A stretch of DNA of 64,000 nt from JAFAXD01 sp963760435 (GTDB taxonomy: Bacteria > Pseudomonadota > Alphaproteobacteria > Rhizobiales > Xanthobacteraceae): contig CAVXDE010000020.1 of NCBI GenBank assembly GCA_963760435.1, positions 186,001-250,000 on the forward strand, in the 5' to 3' direction. The position numbers were made by a program, and so were the translations under genes. Within the stretch, counting starts at the first letter, position 1. Every line of letters begins with the position of its first letter. This document shows positions 1 through 9,757 of this stretch, in pieces. The notes under the pieces are model-generated. The model had not been told where the DNA came from, searched no databases, and was given only the letters and a program-made list of their open reading frames with translations.

Positions 1-488
1 ATGCTAGCAGTGGCGCAGCGGTCTGGTTCGAGGGTGAACGACCATGGTCGACAAAGCGTCCGCAGGAAAGTGGAGGCAAGTCCGCGGTTCAGCTGATCGA
101 TGCGAGGATCAAAGAGCTTGGAGATTGGCGAGGGGAGACGCTCGCCCGCATCCGGGCGGTCATCAAGCAGGCCGACCCCGAAGTCATCGAGGAATGGAAG
201 TGGCGAGGCGTTCCGGTATGGTCGCACGCTGGCATTATCTGCACGGGTGAGACTTATAAGAGTGTTGTGAAGATGACCTTCGCCAAAGGCGCCTCGCTGG
301 AGGACCCTTCCGGTCTCTTCAACTCAAGTCTCGAGGGCAATACCCGGCGTGCCATCGATTTCCACGAGGACGACAAGATTGACACAAACGCCTTAAAGGC
401 GCTCATCCGCGCGGCCGTGGCACTGAACACATCTGCGCGGGCGGGCGCTCGCCCCGCGCAGTCTAAGAAACGACCCGGGAGCGCGTGA
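1..488 (+). CDS. DUF1801 domain protein, 5'-truncated by window edge
   Basis: A reading frame with codons starting at position 3 stays open from the left edge to the TGA at 486-488, giving about 161 visible residues. The segment from GDWRGETLARIRAVIKQADP through EEWKWRGVPVWSH to KMTFAKGASLEDPSGLFNSS is the DUF1801 (YdhG-like) fold, seen in small cytosolic proteins of uncertain biochemical role. The first in-frame ATG lies inside the domain (273), so the true start must lie upstream of the window or be a non-ATG codon. A shorter call beginning at 267 would lose half of the domain. No operon partner is visible. Confidence 0.8.
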   Translation, partial: ASSGAAVWFEGERPWSTKRPQESGGKSAVQLIDARIKELGDWRGETLARIRAVIKQADPEVIEEWKWRGVPVWSHAGIICTGETYKSVVKMTFAKGASLEDPSGLFNSSLEGNTRRAIDFHEDDKIDTNALKALIRAAVALNTSARAGARPAQSKKRPGSA

Positions 489-542
489 GGGAATTCGCGA
501 TCCTCATCGCAGGACTTCAACTGCGAAATTTGGCGGTCGCAA

Positions 543-731
543 TCAAATGACCAGTTCGCGCCTGGATACCCTCGACCGGCGTTCCGGCGGCGGCGAGTTG
601 GTTCTCGCGGCACATTGACGGAAGCGCTGCGCCAATTGCCGCCAATGCGCTTTGCTCTCGGCGTCACGCGTGAGCTTTGCCATCAGTTCGCAGTCCGACG
701 CGTGCTTTTGAAATTCTTGTTCCAGGTCCAT
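543..731 (-). CDS. small helical protein, function unknown
   Basis: The frame encodes 62 residues if started at the ATG at 729-731 (MDLEQEFQKHASDCELMAKL). An upstream extension to 875 is Pro/Arg rich and looks non-coding, so it was dropped. The body is one predicted amphipathic helix pair with the pattern F-x3-A-x2-C-x3-A followed about 17 residues later by W-R-x-L-A. Three other short genes in this window (1032, 45933, 46300) show the same pattern. It has no membrane segment or signal peptide. Function is unknown; it is probably cytosolic. Confidence 0.6.
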   Translation of the reverse strand: MDLEQEFQKHASDCELMAKLTRDAESKAHWRQLAQRFRQCAARTNSPPPERRSRVSRRELVI

Positions 732-1031
732 CGCAAAGATCCTGTTTGCGCTTCGGAGTTTGTCTGGAATTCCAACCCGGGTCGCGTCCGGGCGCAGTCC
801 TGTTCGGACCACGCCCGGACACGTCCCGACCAGCGGGTGGGGGTGAGGGGGCTGGCCGGCCGGGCAGATGGTCAATGCTCACTACCCGACGTTTGTTCCT
901 GAGAAGGAGTTCATTCTGTTGTCCATCGGGCACAGGGGGCCAGAATCCACGGTACAAACGGAACAATGAGCCACATAGGGACTTATGTGAATTGATATAG
1001 TGGTGGGTGGCGGACCCTGAGGAGGTAGGGC
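732..1031. other. intergenic region, no gene seen
   Basis: These 300 bases separate two divergent small genes and presumably hold both promoters. The only structure seen is a GC-rich inverted repeat: 9-base arms at 786-794 and 812-820 (GTCCGGGCG / CGCCCGGAC). Frames here have the composition of shadow ORFs. Confidence 0.4.
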
Positions 1032-1232
1032 ATGACCGCCGACTATTTCCGGGAACTTGCTTCCCGCTGCCGCAAAGCGAGTCGAGATTGTTTCGACTTG
1101 TTTGCCAAAGAGGAATTTCGTCGGCTGGCGAACGAGCTCAACGCTAAGGCCGACGAGGTCGAGTTTTCGTCAAGGTACCCCGAACGCACGGGCTGGTTCT
1201 GGCAACCCCAACACCATCCAACGGACCGTTAG
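1032..1232 (+). CDS. small helical protein, function unknown
   Basis: This 66-residue protein has a strong Shine-Dalgarno (GAGGAGG about 8 bases before the ATG), which supports it as a real gene despite its size. The sequence (MTADYFRELASRCRKASRDC) continues with FRRLANELNAKADEVE, all helical. It has the F-x3-A-x2-C ... F-R-x-L-A pattern shared with the other tiny proteins of this window. No signal peptide or transmembrane segment is present. The C-terminal 15 residues are Trp/Pro/His rich and probably disordered. No function can be assigned. Confidence 0.7.
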   Translation: MTADYFRELASRCRKASRDCFDLFAKEEFRRLANELNAKADEVEFSSRYPERTGWFWQPQHHPTDR

Positions 1233-1244
1233 CGTACGGTCGGA

Positions 1245-2523
1245 TCACCGCAAGTCACGCACGGCGTCCGGCGTGACGTCAGGCTTCTGTCCGCCAAAGC
1301 TGACCCGCAGATAGTTCGCGAGTTGCGCCGCTTGCGCGTCGCTGAGCTTGTCGGCGAAAGGCGGCATTGCCTGCATGCGCTGCAGATAGGGAAAGCCTTG
1401 TGCGGCGATGCCGTCCAGCATCGACAGAACGAGGTTGCGCGGATTGGCGAGCCGCAGCGTCGTATTGCCGCGCATCGGCACCACTGTATTCGGAATGCCT
1501 TCGCCGTTGAAGCCATGGCAACCCGAGCACAGCGCCACATAGGTTACCCGCCCCGCTGCGGTCGTGGTCACGTCGGCCGGCGGCGGCGCATCCGGGAGCG
1601 CGACGGGGGGCGGGGGCCGATCACCCATCAGGTAGGTCGCGGCCTTGCTCAGATCGTTCGCGGTGAGATGCCGGGTGCTGAGCATCACGACCAGGTGCAT
1701 GTCGCTGAATGCGGAACCATCCTCGACCCACCCGCTGCCGAGAAATTCGCGCAATACCGCTTGGGTCCACCCGCGGCCGGCCAGTCCGTCCGGCGTGATA
1801 TCAGGCGCCTCGAAGCGGCCGAGCGTCGATCCCGTCATCGGCCGCGAGAGTTCCATCTGGCCCAGGAAGCCGCGCGGAGTGTGACACTCGCCGCAATGGC
1901 CAAGCACGTCGACCACATAACGCCCACGCTCCCATGCGGGAGTGTGCCCGACCGAGGCCGCTGGAATCGTGTCGGTCAGGAACAACAAATTCCATCCACG
2001 CATGCCCTAACCGAATGTTGAACGGGAAGCGCAGGTCGGTCGTACGATTTGGTACCTTCGCGGGGCGAAGCTGCATCAGATAGGCATAGATCGCGTCCGC
2101 ATCAGTGCGGGTCATTCCGCGATAAGATGTGTAGGGCATTGCCGGATAGAGTTGCTGGCCGTCGCGCCGCACGCCGTCATGCAGCGCGCGCCAGAAATCA
2201 TCAGCGGTCCAGCGCCCAATTCCGTTGTCCGGGTCAGGCGTGATGTTGGTCGCGTAGATCGTGCCGAAGCCGCTCTGCATGGCGAGGCCGCCCGCAAACG
2301 GGGCTCCCCCAGGAGCGGTGTGGCACGCGGCGCAGTCGGCGGCTTCGGCGAGATATTTGCCGCGTGCGACGATGTCGGCGGGCGCGTTCGTCAGTTGCAC
2401 GGGCCCGCCGGTCGTGCCGCGCAGCAGATTGGCTGAGAAGAACAGCCCGACTGCAATGCCGCCGAGCACAGCAGCGATGCCGATCGCCCACGGGATCAGC
2501 TTCCGCAAGCGCCGATCTTTCAT
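1245..2523 (-). pseudogene. triheme cytochrome c subunit of molybdenum dehydrogenase (one frameshift)
   Basis: This is the third gene of the Mo hydroxylase operon; its ATG at 2521-2523 overlaps the TGA of the 2Fe-2S gene (ATGA). The N-terminus has one membrane anchor (IPWAIGIAAVLGGIAVGL). Three CXXCH heme motifs follow in order: CAACH, CGECH and CSGCH, as in membrane-anchored cytochrome subunits that take electrons from alcohol or nicotinate dehydrogenases and pass them to the respiratory chain. Frame one runs to ...LRFPFNIRLG, then the protein continues one base later at MRGWNLLFL. Removing one base of the CCC run at 2005-2007 restores 425 uninterrupted residues. Either a sequencing insertion or a disabling mutation. 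Confidence 0.85.
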
Positions 2524-3071
2524 ACGCTGTCCCGCGTCAGGCCGGGGGTCGTCAGGATCAGATCGCGGACGGCCGCATAGTAACGCACATACCCGGTGCA
2601 GCGGCAGATGTGCGACTCGAGTGCGGCCGCAACCGTTGCTTCCACGTCGTGGCGCGCAATTGGCGCGCGGCGCAGCCGTTCGATCAGCACGGTCGCCGCG
2701 TTGACGAAGCCCGGCGTGCAGTAGCCGCACTGGAAGCTGAATTGATCGAGAAATGCTTGTTGAACCGGCGACAGCGCAGTGACCTCACCCTGCTGATCGC
2801 GTTGCGCGATTCCCTCGATAGTGCGGATGCGCTTGCCGTCGAAGAAGTCGGCGCCGGTGATGCAGGTTGGCACGGTCTCGCTGTGCTTGTCGTCGCGATC
2901 CCAGATCACGACGCAGGCGTGACAGATGCCTTGGCCGCAGCCGAGGCGAGATCCCGTCATGCCAAGCATCTCATGCAACACGTCGATCATCATCATGCCT
3001 TCCGGCACGTCGATCGGCCCGTGCTGCGTGCCGTTGATCGTCAGTGTGAGTGGGCGGGTTGGCAGGTTCAT
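2520..3071 (-). CDS. 2Fe-2S subunit of xanthine-dehydrogenase-family molybdenum hydroxylase
   Basis: The 183 residues have the canonical two-domain small subunit. An N-terminal plant-type ferredoxin domain carries CGQGICHAC and a later Cys (about residues 45-70). A C-terminal helical 2Fe-2S domain carries CGYC and CRC (about 116-155). This subunit passes electrons from the molybdopterin site to the partner cytochrome. It overlaps its upstream partner (stop 3068-3070, start 3071) and its downstream partner by 4 bases each, which indicates translational coupling. The combination of a separate small subunit, a Tat-exported Mo subunit and a triheme cytochrome resembles isoquinoline 1-oxidoreductase and nicotinate dehydrogenase systems. 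The substrate is unknown. Confidence 0.92.
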   Translation of the reverse strand: MNLPTRPLTLTINGTQHGPIDVPEGMMMIDVLHEMLGMTGSRLGCGQGICHACVVIWDRDDKHSETVPTCITGADFFDGKRIRTIEGIAQRDQQGEVTALSPVQQAFLDQFSFQCGYCTPGFVNAATVLIERLRRAPIARHDVEATVAAALESHICRCTGYVRYYAAVRDLILTTPGLTRDSV

Positions 3072-5840
3072 CCCAGCACCGCGGCAATTTTGTCCGGCGT
3101 AACCGGAAGTGTGCGGAAGCGATGACCGATCGCATGCGCGATTGCGTTTACGATGGCGGCGGTGATCGGAATGCCGGCGGCCTCAGCCATGCCCTTTGGC
3201 GGCTCGTCCTCCGAAAGCGGCGGCAACACATCAGCGGTCTGCGTCCACACCGCAACATCGCTGCCGCGCGGCAGCACATAGCGATTGAAGTTCCAGGTGC
3301 CGTCGCCCGGGCCTTCTTCGTAGAGCGGCAAATATTCGGAGAGCGCTAGACCTATGCCGGTGGCGGCGCCGCCTTGGATTTGGCCAGACACGAGCTCCGG
3401 CACCAGCAGATTGCCGCATTCGACGATGTTGTGGTGGTTGAGCAACGCGACTTGACCGGTCGCCGCATCAACAGTGAGTTCGGCGAGCGCCGCGGTGATC
3501 GTGTAGGTCGACACCATCGCGTCCATGCTTCGCGGCGAAGGATAGAACACGTTGCGCCGGTCCAACACGGTGTAGCCGCCCTCGCCGTTACGCAGCGAGA
3601 GGCCGTCAAGCGCAAGCCGCGCGGTGCGGCCATCGATCTCGAAATCGGCTTCCGCCCAACGCCAGCGATTGAAGGCGTGCACGGTGGCGCCGGTCACCAA
3701 CCCGCTCGCATGCGCTTGTGCGGCGAGTTCCCGCACACCCAGCCCCCTCATGCCTGGTGCAGTCAGCGCGCCCTCAGACCAGCGCGCACTCTCAATAGCT
3801 GGCGCGGACGAATTGCCTGACTTGCCCCAGATCGTCAGCGCCGCCGGCCACAAGCCGTGTTGGAAAACGAGACGCGCGGCTTCGCGGGTCGTGTGGGTGA
3901 AGTAGTAGGACGAGTTGCTGCCGCTCGATGCCGTGGCCAGGTTCGGTGTCCAGCGCGGATTTGCTGCCAGCCGATTCTGCTCGGATTCATCAACGTCTAA
4001 GCTCCCGGCGCTTGTTTCGATCGGCAGTTCCGGCCAATCGGTGACGGCGAGTTCGACACGGTCGGCCGGCCGCCCAAGCCAACGCGCGCAAGCAACTGCC
4101 TGAGCCGACGACGTGCCGGTGCCGATCTCGGCGGCCGTGTGCGCCAGCGAAATCGTCCCATCAGCCGCCAGCTCGACCTTGGCGAAACTCGCTTCCAGCC
4201 CGATGCCGAAACGACGATGGCACGCGGCAAAGCCGACACCGTAATATTTGCCGGGATGCGCTGCCTCGTAGGCGGATTTACGCGCTGATCGTTCGGTCCA
4301 CAGCGGATGCGCCTTGGCGCGCTGCAGCACCGCCTCGCCGCGAGCGATGCCGTCAGGAATGGCGCCTTGTGTTGTGCGCATCCCGGTCTTCATCACGTTG
4401 CGCAGGCGAAACTCGATCGGGTCGAGGCCGAGTTCGCCCGCAATCTCGTCCACCATCAGCTCGGTCGCGGTGATGGTTTCAATGGCGCCAAAACCGCGCG
4501 CCGCGCCGCAGTCGACCGCGCGCGAGGCAATCGCGGTTGCCGCAATGTCGCTCTTGGGAAAGTAGTAGATCGACTGGGCCTGGGTCGCTCCAGCCATTGT
4601 CAGATCGACCGAGCAGTTTGCGCGCCCACCGCCGTTGGCAATGATATTGGCCTGGAATGTCTGCATGAGGCCGGTCTTGCGGTCGACCGCCATGGCGTAA
4701 TGCATGTCGAACTGATGCCGCTTCAAGCTGGTCTGGAACTGCTCGAACCGATCATTGGCGAGGCGGATCGGGACGCCGTCGCCGTAGATCGCCGCCACGA
4801 GCCCGTAGTAGGGCGTGTTGCAGTGATCCTTCGATCCATATCCGACGGTGAAACACGGATGCAGGAACAGCCGCTTCAGTCCGATCTTGCTCGCGGCGAG
4901 CATGCTGGCGGTGTTCTCCGCGACCTCCTGCGGCGACTGCGAGGCCACGACAAGGTGCAACTCCTCGCGGTCGCGGTCGTACCAGCCGTTGACGTTGTCG
5001 GGCTCGAGCGCGGCCGTGTCGCCCGATTGCGTGGCGTAGTCGCGCTGCACCACCAACCAGTCCGGCGGCGGCTCTGCGAGCTCCCGCGCGATGGCGTTGG
5101 CGAAGTACATGCCCTGCGCGCCCACCTCGCCGTCGCGCGCCGGTTCCGGCCACACCGGCTGGTGGTTCCGATAGGTCGGAGAGAAGGAGCCCTGTTTGAC
5201 GGGAGAAAACACGTCCTCCGCAGCAGGGTCTGCTCCGGCAACGCGGACGAAACGGGACGAACCCCAGGGGTCGCGCTCGAGTGGGACCCCGGGTTCGCCA
5301 TAACGCACGACAGTGTTGTTGAACTGCAATTTGTATTTGGCAAAGCGAAAGCGAACAAAGTCTTTGTAGATCAGGATCGCAACGGCCTGCCCGAGATAGG
5401 CGGGGATCTGCCCCTCGGGCAGCAGCATGTCGTCGCCATAAAACTCAGGAAACAGGAGCCGGTCGCGGGCGAGATCCGCGGCGGTCACGACGCGATCGGG
5501 AGTAAGATCAGGATCGAGCAGGGAGAGATCGAAGCCCGCGTAGGGCCGGTCGGCTTTGGTCACCCGCAGCACGAGGGCGTGCCCTTGCTGCTGCGGCCAA
5601 TGCGGCATGTCGCGGGCACGGATGTCGCGCGCGAAAACCTTTTCGCCTGTGACTTTGCTGATGCCGTCGATCCGGTATTTCAGGGTCGAAGTCGCGGCTG
5701 TTCCAGACCGGCCGCGTCAGCCCGCGATCATCGAACAGCGCCGCATAAGCGCGACTACCAAGCGGCGCGAGATAAACAGCGATCCCGCCGATGAGACTTG
5801 CGCGCAAGACCTGGCGCCGCGACGGGCGCAAGCCGTCCAT
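3068..5840 (-). pseudogene. molybdopterin-binding subunit of isoquinoline-oxidoreductase-type dehydrogenase (one frameshift)
   Basis: After correction this is a 923-residue large subunit. It begins MDGLRPSRRQVLRASLIGG, a Tat signal (S-R-R-x-V-L) implying folded export to the periplasm. The body has Mo-cofactor binding segments such as CGAARGFGAIET and GTGTSSAQAVACAR, and near the C-terminus PPKGMAEAAG, where the catalytic Glu of the family would sit. The signal and the body are in different frames: ...NSRDFD switches to LKYRIDGISKVTGEKVFARD. Deleting one base of the GGG run at 5683-5685 (plus strand) rejoins them. Starting instead at the internal Met (5608) would discard the signal and about 77 residues, so that start is not preferred. 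First gene of the operon. Confidence 0.85.
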
Positions 5841-5970
5841 TGTTGGAACCTCTTGGCGTCGATAACGAGCGCGTGCCCCGATACCGACGCCCGTCAGCGA
5901 GTTGTCACCCCGCGTGCAATAACCACCTTAACATCATGCCCGTGTCGAGCAAACGCCGCGACGAGGCTTG

Positions 5971-7404
5971 CTATGCCGTCGCCGCAAGCGATTGGTCCGC
6001 TTTGACGGCCTGTGATCGCGGTGGAACTTTTGCAAATAAGGATCCGAGCCCCTCGGCCATGGTCGGGTGCGTGAGAACGGCGTCACGGAGGATCTGATAG
6101 GAGAGTTTCGCCAGGATCGCGGTCTGCACCGCGGCCAGCACCTCTCCGGCCTCGGCGCCGATCATTGTGAAACCGAGGATGCGGTCGTCGTCCCGGCCGA
6201 CGATGGCCTTCATGAAACCCTGTTTCTCATCGGTCGCTTCCGTACGCAGGACGGCAGCCATGGGAAGCTTCGCGATGCGGATTGCGATGCCTTCCCGCAG
6301 TGCGTCGCGTTCGCTCAGTCCGACGTGTGCCATTTGCGGATCGGTGAACATGCAGTAAGGCACCAGCCGGCCGCGCGTGCTGCGCGTTCCGCCGGCGAGG
6401 TTGTCCCTGACAATCCGGAAGTCATCACCGGCCACGTGCGTGAACTGCGGACTGCCGGCGCAATCTCCCATCGCCCACACATCGGGTGCACTGGTCTCCA
6501 ACCGATCGTTGACCCGGATATATCCGCGCGCATCCAACGCCACACCGGCCTCCGCCAAGCCGATCTCCTGGGTATTGGGACTACGGCCTGCCGCAACCAG
6601 CAGGTCGCTGCCCTCGATTTGCTGTTCGCCCGATGGCGTGCGCAACACCACTTTGACGTCCTCTCCGGACCGGCCCTGTACGTTGACGGCCTGGGTCCCT
6701 AACAGAAAGTGGATGCCTTCAGCCTCGAGAATCCGTTGCATCTCAGCCGCAACATCTGGATCCTCTCGCCCCATCAGCTGCGGCCCAGGCTCGATGACCG
6801 TCACGCGACTGCCGAACCGGCGATAGGCTTGCGCCAGCTCGAGGCCGATGTACCCCGCGCCCAGCACGATGAGGTGGGTGGGCAGATAGTCGAGCTCGAG
6901 CGCTTCGATGTGGGTGAGGGGCCGAGCGGCTTCGAGACCGAGAACCGCTGGGATCACCGCATGTGTTCCGACATTGAGGAACACGCGTTCGCCGGAGAGC
7001 ATGCGCGTTCCGCCGTCATTGAGATTCACTTCGAGTGTCTTCGGCGCCACAAAACGCCCATTGCCCATGATCAGCTCGGCGCCCGTCGTTTTGTAGTTGT
7101 GCAGATGCGCCTGGATCTCGCGCTGGACCATGTCGCGCTTGCGCTTGACCACGGTCGCCATGTCTGTCGTCACGGGGCCGGTCACGACTCCGAACTTGGC
7201 GCCATGCCGTGCGAGGTGCACGACCTTGGCGCTCCAGATTTCGTTCTTGCTGGGTAGACAAGCAATGTTCGGGCACGAGCCACCGATCCAGCGCCGCTCG
7301 ACGACGGCCGTTCGCCGCCCCGATTGCGCCATGTGCCAAGCTAACAGCTTACCGCTCTCGCCGCTGCCGAGGATCAGGATATCGAATTGTTCTGGTCGAG
7401 ACAT
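5971..7404 (-). CDS. class I pyridine nucleotide-disulfide oxidoreductase (mercuric-reductase-like flavoprotein)
   Basis: The 477 residues show an FAD-binding Rossmann motif (LILGSGESG, about residue 10). The redox-active disulfide is at CPNIACLPSKN, which keeps the C-x4-C spacing of lipoamide dehydrogenase, glutathione reductase and MerA. There is an NAD(P) motif VLGAGYIGLELA, a GDCAGSPQF FAD segment and the C-terminal dimerisation domain with HPTMAEGL (His/Glu pair). It lacks the N-terminal metal-binding domain and the C-terminal vicinal Cys pair of true MerA, so mercury reduction is unlikely. The start is the ATG at 7404, placed 6 bases after GAGG; a GTG two codons earlier is the alternative. 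Substrate unknown. Confidence 0.88.
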   Translation of the reverse strand: MSRPEQFDILILGSGESGKLLAWHMAQSGRRTAVVERRWIGGSCPNIACLPSKNEIWSAKVVHLARHGAKFGVVTGPVTTDMATVVKRKRDMVQREIQAHLHNYKTTGAELIMGNGRFVAPKTLEVNLNDGGTRMLSGERVFLNVGTHAVIPAVLGLEAARPLTHIEALELDYLPTHLIVLGAGYIGLELAQAYRRFGSRVTVIEPGPQLMGREDPDVAAEMQRILEAEGIHFLLGTQAVNVQGRSGEDVKVVLRTPSGEQQIEGSDLLVAAGRSPNTQEIGLAEAGVALDARGYIRVNDRLETSAPDVWAMGDCAGSPQFTHVAGDDFRIVRDNLAGGTRSTRGRLVPYCMFTDPQMAHVGLSERDALREGIAIRIAKLPMAAVLRTEATDEKQGFMKAIVGRDDDRILGFTMIGAEAGEVLAAVQTAILAKLSYQILRDAVLTHPTMAEGLGSLFAKVPPRSQAVKADQSLAATA

Positions 7405-7460
7405 GATCACCTCGATGTTGCCGTTGACGGATCAGAAAATCGTGGCCGTCGTCGATCCGG

Positions 7461-8148
7461 TTAGGCGGCGAGCTTGTGCCGGCGGATGAGCTGATCGGCG
7501 ACATCGTTGAGGTCGTTGCCGACGATGTGCGGCTGAGGGCCGACGCCCAACACATCGTTGCCGACGCGCTTGATCAGCGCCGCATCCCAGCCCGCCGCGA
7601 CGGCACCCAGCGTGTCCCACGTGTGGCAGGCGATCAGACAGAATTGGGATGGCTGCGCGCCAAGCTCCTTTTCCACATAGGCATAAGCCTGGCGCGACGG
7701 CTTGTGATGCTTCACGCCGTCCGCGCTGAACCGTCGCTCGAACAGATCGACAATGCCGCCATGTTCGAAGCTGGCGGGTTTGCACCTCAAGCAGATTGTC
7801 GGTGAGCGTGAAAAGCCGGAACCCCGCATCACGCAATTTGCGCAGCGCCGCCGGAACCTCCGATGCGGCGGCATCGTGGAAAACTTTTCCGTAAGCTCTT
7901 TCTTGTCGTTGTCGGTGATCTTGATGCCGCGTGTATCCGCCAGCATCTTCATGACCGCCGCGCCGATATCCGTGAACGGAACGTAACAGCCCGCCACGGT
8001 CAAGGCGGCGGAATACATGATGAAGTTGGCGAACCAAAGTCGCATGGCAGCTCTTTTCTCCGAAGATGCGTTCAAAGATCGGCTCCATCGTTTCAAGGTC
8101 GAGAAGCGTCTCGTTGACATCGAAGACGATCAAGGGAAGGGCGGCCAT
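7461..8148 (-). pseudogene. haloacid dehalogenase type II (three frameshifts)
   Basis: The joined product is 228 residues, the usual size of L-2-haloacid dehalogenases, which hydrolyse 2-haloalkanoates to 2-hydroxyacids. Motif I FDVNETLLD carries the nucleophile Asp. FTLTDN (motif II region), HKPSRQAYAYV with the conserved Lys, and CHTWDTLGAVAAGW follow. The reading frame changes three times: near 8055 (surplus base, after FGEKS), near 7867 (missing base, after STMPP) and near 7766 (surplus base, after QTRQL). The first two partly compensate each other. An AGGAG 8 bases before the ATG at 8148 supports the start. It lies near an Asp-nucleophile hydrolase, so a dehalogenation neighbourhood is possible. 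Confidence 0.82.
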
Positions 8149-8197
8149 GTTATGAGACTCCTGTGTGCTTGCGCCTGATCCAGTTTGCGTTGGCTTG

Positions 8198-8822
8198 TCA
8201 GTTCTTGCTCTTGAGCCGGTCGCGGTGCGCGGCCTGTTTGGCGCGATTGCCGCACACCGCCATGCTGCACCATCGTCTCGCTCGCCGTCGCGTATGGTCC
8301 GCGAACACCAGCGTACAGCTCTGTCCCTCGCAGGCTTTCACGTTGGCGAAATCTTCGTCACACACGAGTTGCGCCAACGCTTCGCCGATCGGCAGCAGTA
8401 GCGACTTCGGAGATCGCCAGCGCCGCATCATGCGCAGCTCCAAGCGATCCCCATCGCTACGGTGATGCCGTGTTATTTGGTTGAACGCTTCGTCACGCTC
8501 CAAGAGCCTGTTCAAAGACCCCAGTTCGTGCAGCACCTTGGGCGGGAGCGTCCGGCCCATATGTTTGCGAACGAAGCCTCTGAACCATTCCCGCAGAGCA
8601 CGCGCCTGATCCGCAACCTCTGTCCAGTTCTCCCGGCATTGCTCGTGCTTTCAGTTCGTCGATTGCAGTTGCTGGAACAAGCTTGGCTTGAGCCAGCCAT
8701 CGCAACAGCCCATCGCCGTCGTCGAGCCAGTCAACAGGTGTATCGACCGGCGTTGCGATGGAGTTCAAAAAATCGAGGCCGAGCGAGTCGGCGATGAAAA
8801 TCGCAGGCGGTCTGTGTTGCAC
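8198..8822 (-). pseudogene. CGNR zinc-finger transcriptional regulator (one frameshift)
   Basis: The 207-residue corrected product starts at a GTG (8820-8822) preceded by AGGGGG. Its N-terminal part (FIADSLGLDFLNSIATPVD) is the ABATE stress-response-type domain. Its C-terminus is a CGNR zinc finger: CEGQSCTLVFADHTRRRARR followed by WCSMAVCGNRAKQAAHR, with four Cys ligands and basic residues for DNA contact. The frame changes after AMPGELD to EVADQARALREWFRGF. One base within 8617-8624 is surplus. As a DNA-binding protein adjacent to the dehalogenase, it may regulate these neighbours (inference). Confidence 0.83.
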
Positions 8823-8968
8823 GATTGGCCCCCTTCACGAAGCAAATGAAGAGGTATCCAATAACCCGTCAGACGGCCGTTGACAAGTTATGATCTCCTT
8901 GGCATAGGCCGTCAAGCGCTTTCCAACTGGTCATGAGCCAGTGGTCCTCCGTCTCCAGGAACAGCAGG

Positions 8969-9665
8969 ATGGCAATCCAAGATGTGAGCGTAGTGCTGGC
9001 CCACGGCGCATGGGCGGATGGATCAAGCTGGGCGAAGGTCATCACGGCACTCAAGGCTTTGTCGGTGCAGGTGTTGGCGGCCCCACTGCCGCTGACCTCT
9101 CTTGGCTGACGATGTCGCCGCCCTCAATCGCAGCCTCGATCGGACGCAAGGGCCGATCGTGCTCGCCGGGCACGCCTATGCGGGTGCCGTCATCGCGCTC
9201 GCTCGTCCCGAACGGGTGAAGGCGCTGGTCTACGTAACCGCTCTCGCTCCCGACGAAGGCGAGAAAGTTGCAGACGTGTTCTATCGTCTCAAGCCCCATC
9301 CCCAGGCGCCGAAGCTCGCACCCGACAGCAACGGCTTGATTTGGCTGCCGGACGACGCATTCGCGGCGGCCTTCGCGCAGAACGCTTCTGCGGAGGATCG
9401 AGCGGTGCTCGCGGCGGTGCAGCGGCCGATATCGCTGAGCTGCATCAGCGTCCCGGTCGGGCATCCGCTCTGGAAGGACCTTCCGAGTTGGTTTCTTGTT
9501 GCCGAAGACGACCGGATGATCGTGCCCGAAACGCAGCGCTTCATGGCGCAGCGGATGAAGGCGAAGATAACGGCGCATGCCGTCGATCACACACCCAGCG
9601 TTACCGCTCCCGGAGCTGTGGTCGACATTATCCGCGACGCCGCCTCCTCGGTAACAAGCAATTGA
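8969..9665 (+). pseudogene. alpha/beta hydrolase lacking the serine nucleophile (one frameshift)
   Basis: The corrected product has 231 residues. It begins MAIQDVSVVLAHGAWADGSS, with the HG oxyanion segment typical of esterase-like alpha/beta hydrolases. The nucleophile elbow reads GHAYAGAV, where most relatives have GHSYGG, so the usual Ser is Ala. The acid and His region (AEDDRMIVPE ... HAVDHTPSV) is present. The frame shifts at SLG/ADDVAALNRSL: one T of the pair at 9102-9103 is surplus, and without it the protein is continuous. The enzyme either uses another mechanism or is not a classical hydrolase. I recall other family members with the same HAYAG elbow, so it is not necessarily a mutation. 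Confidence 0.78.
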
Positions 9666-9757
9666 AGCAAGCGCTCACTACAATGAGTGTTCGGTACCGT
9701 GCCATATTATAACCAGTTTATGGCGATCTATCAGGTTATGAAAAACAGGAGGGTTTG

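Noticed and set aside
786..820. Inverted repeat as a terminator or small RNA
   Set aside because: It lies between two divergent genes and has no T-run; symmetry of this size is expected now and then in GC-rich DNA.
4307..5794. A 495-codon plus-strand frame opposite the molybdenum subunit
   Set aside because: It is antisense to a gene with clear motifs, rich in Arg/Val/Gly/His, and contains no recognisable domain; typical shadow frame of GC-rich coding DNA.
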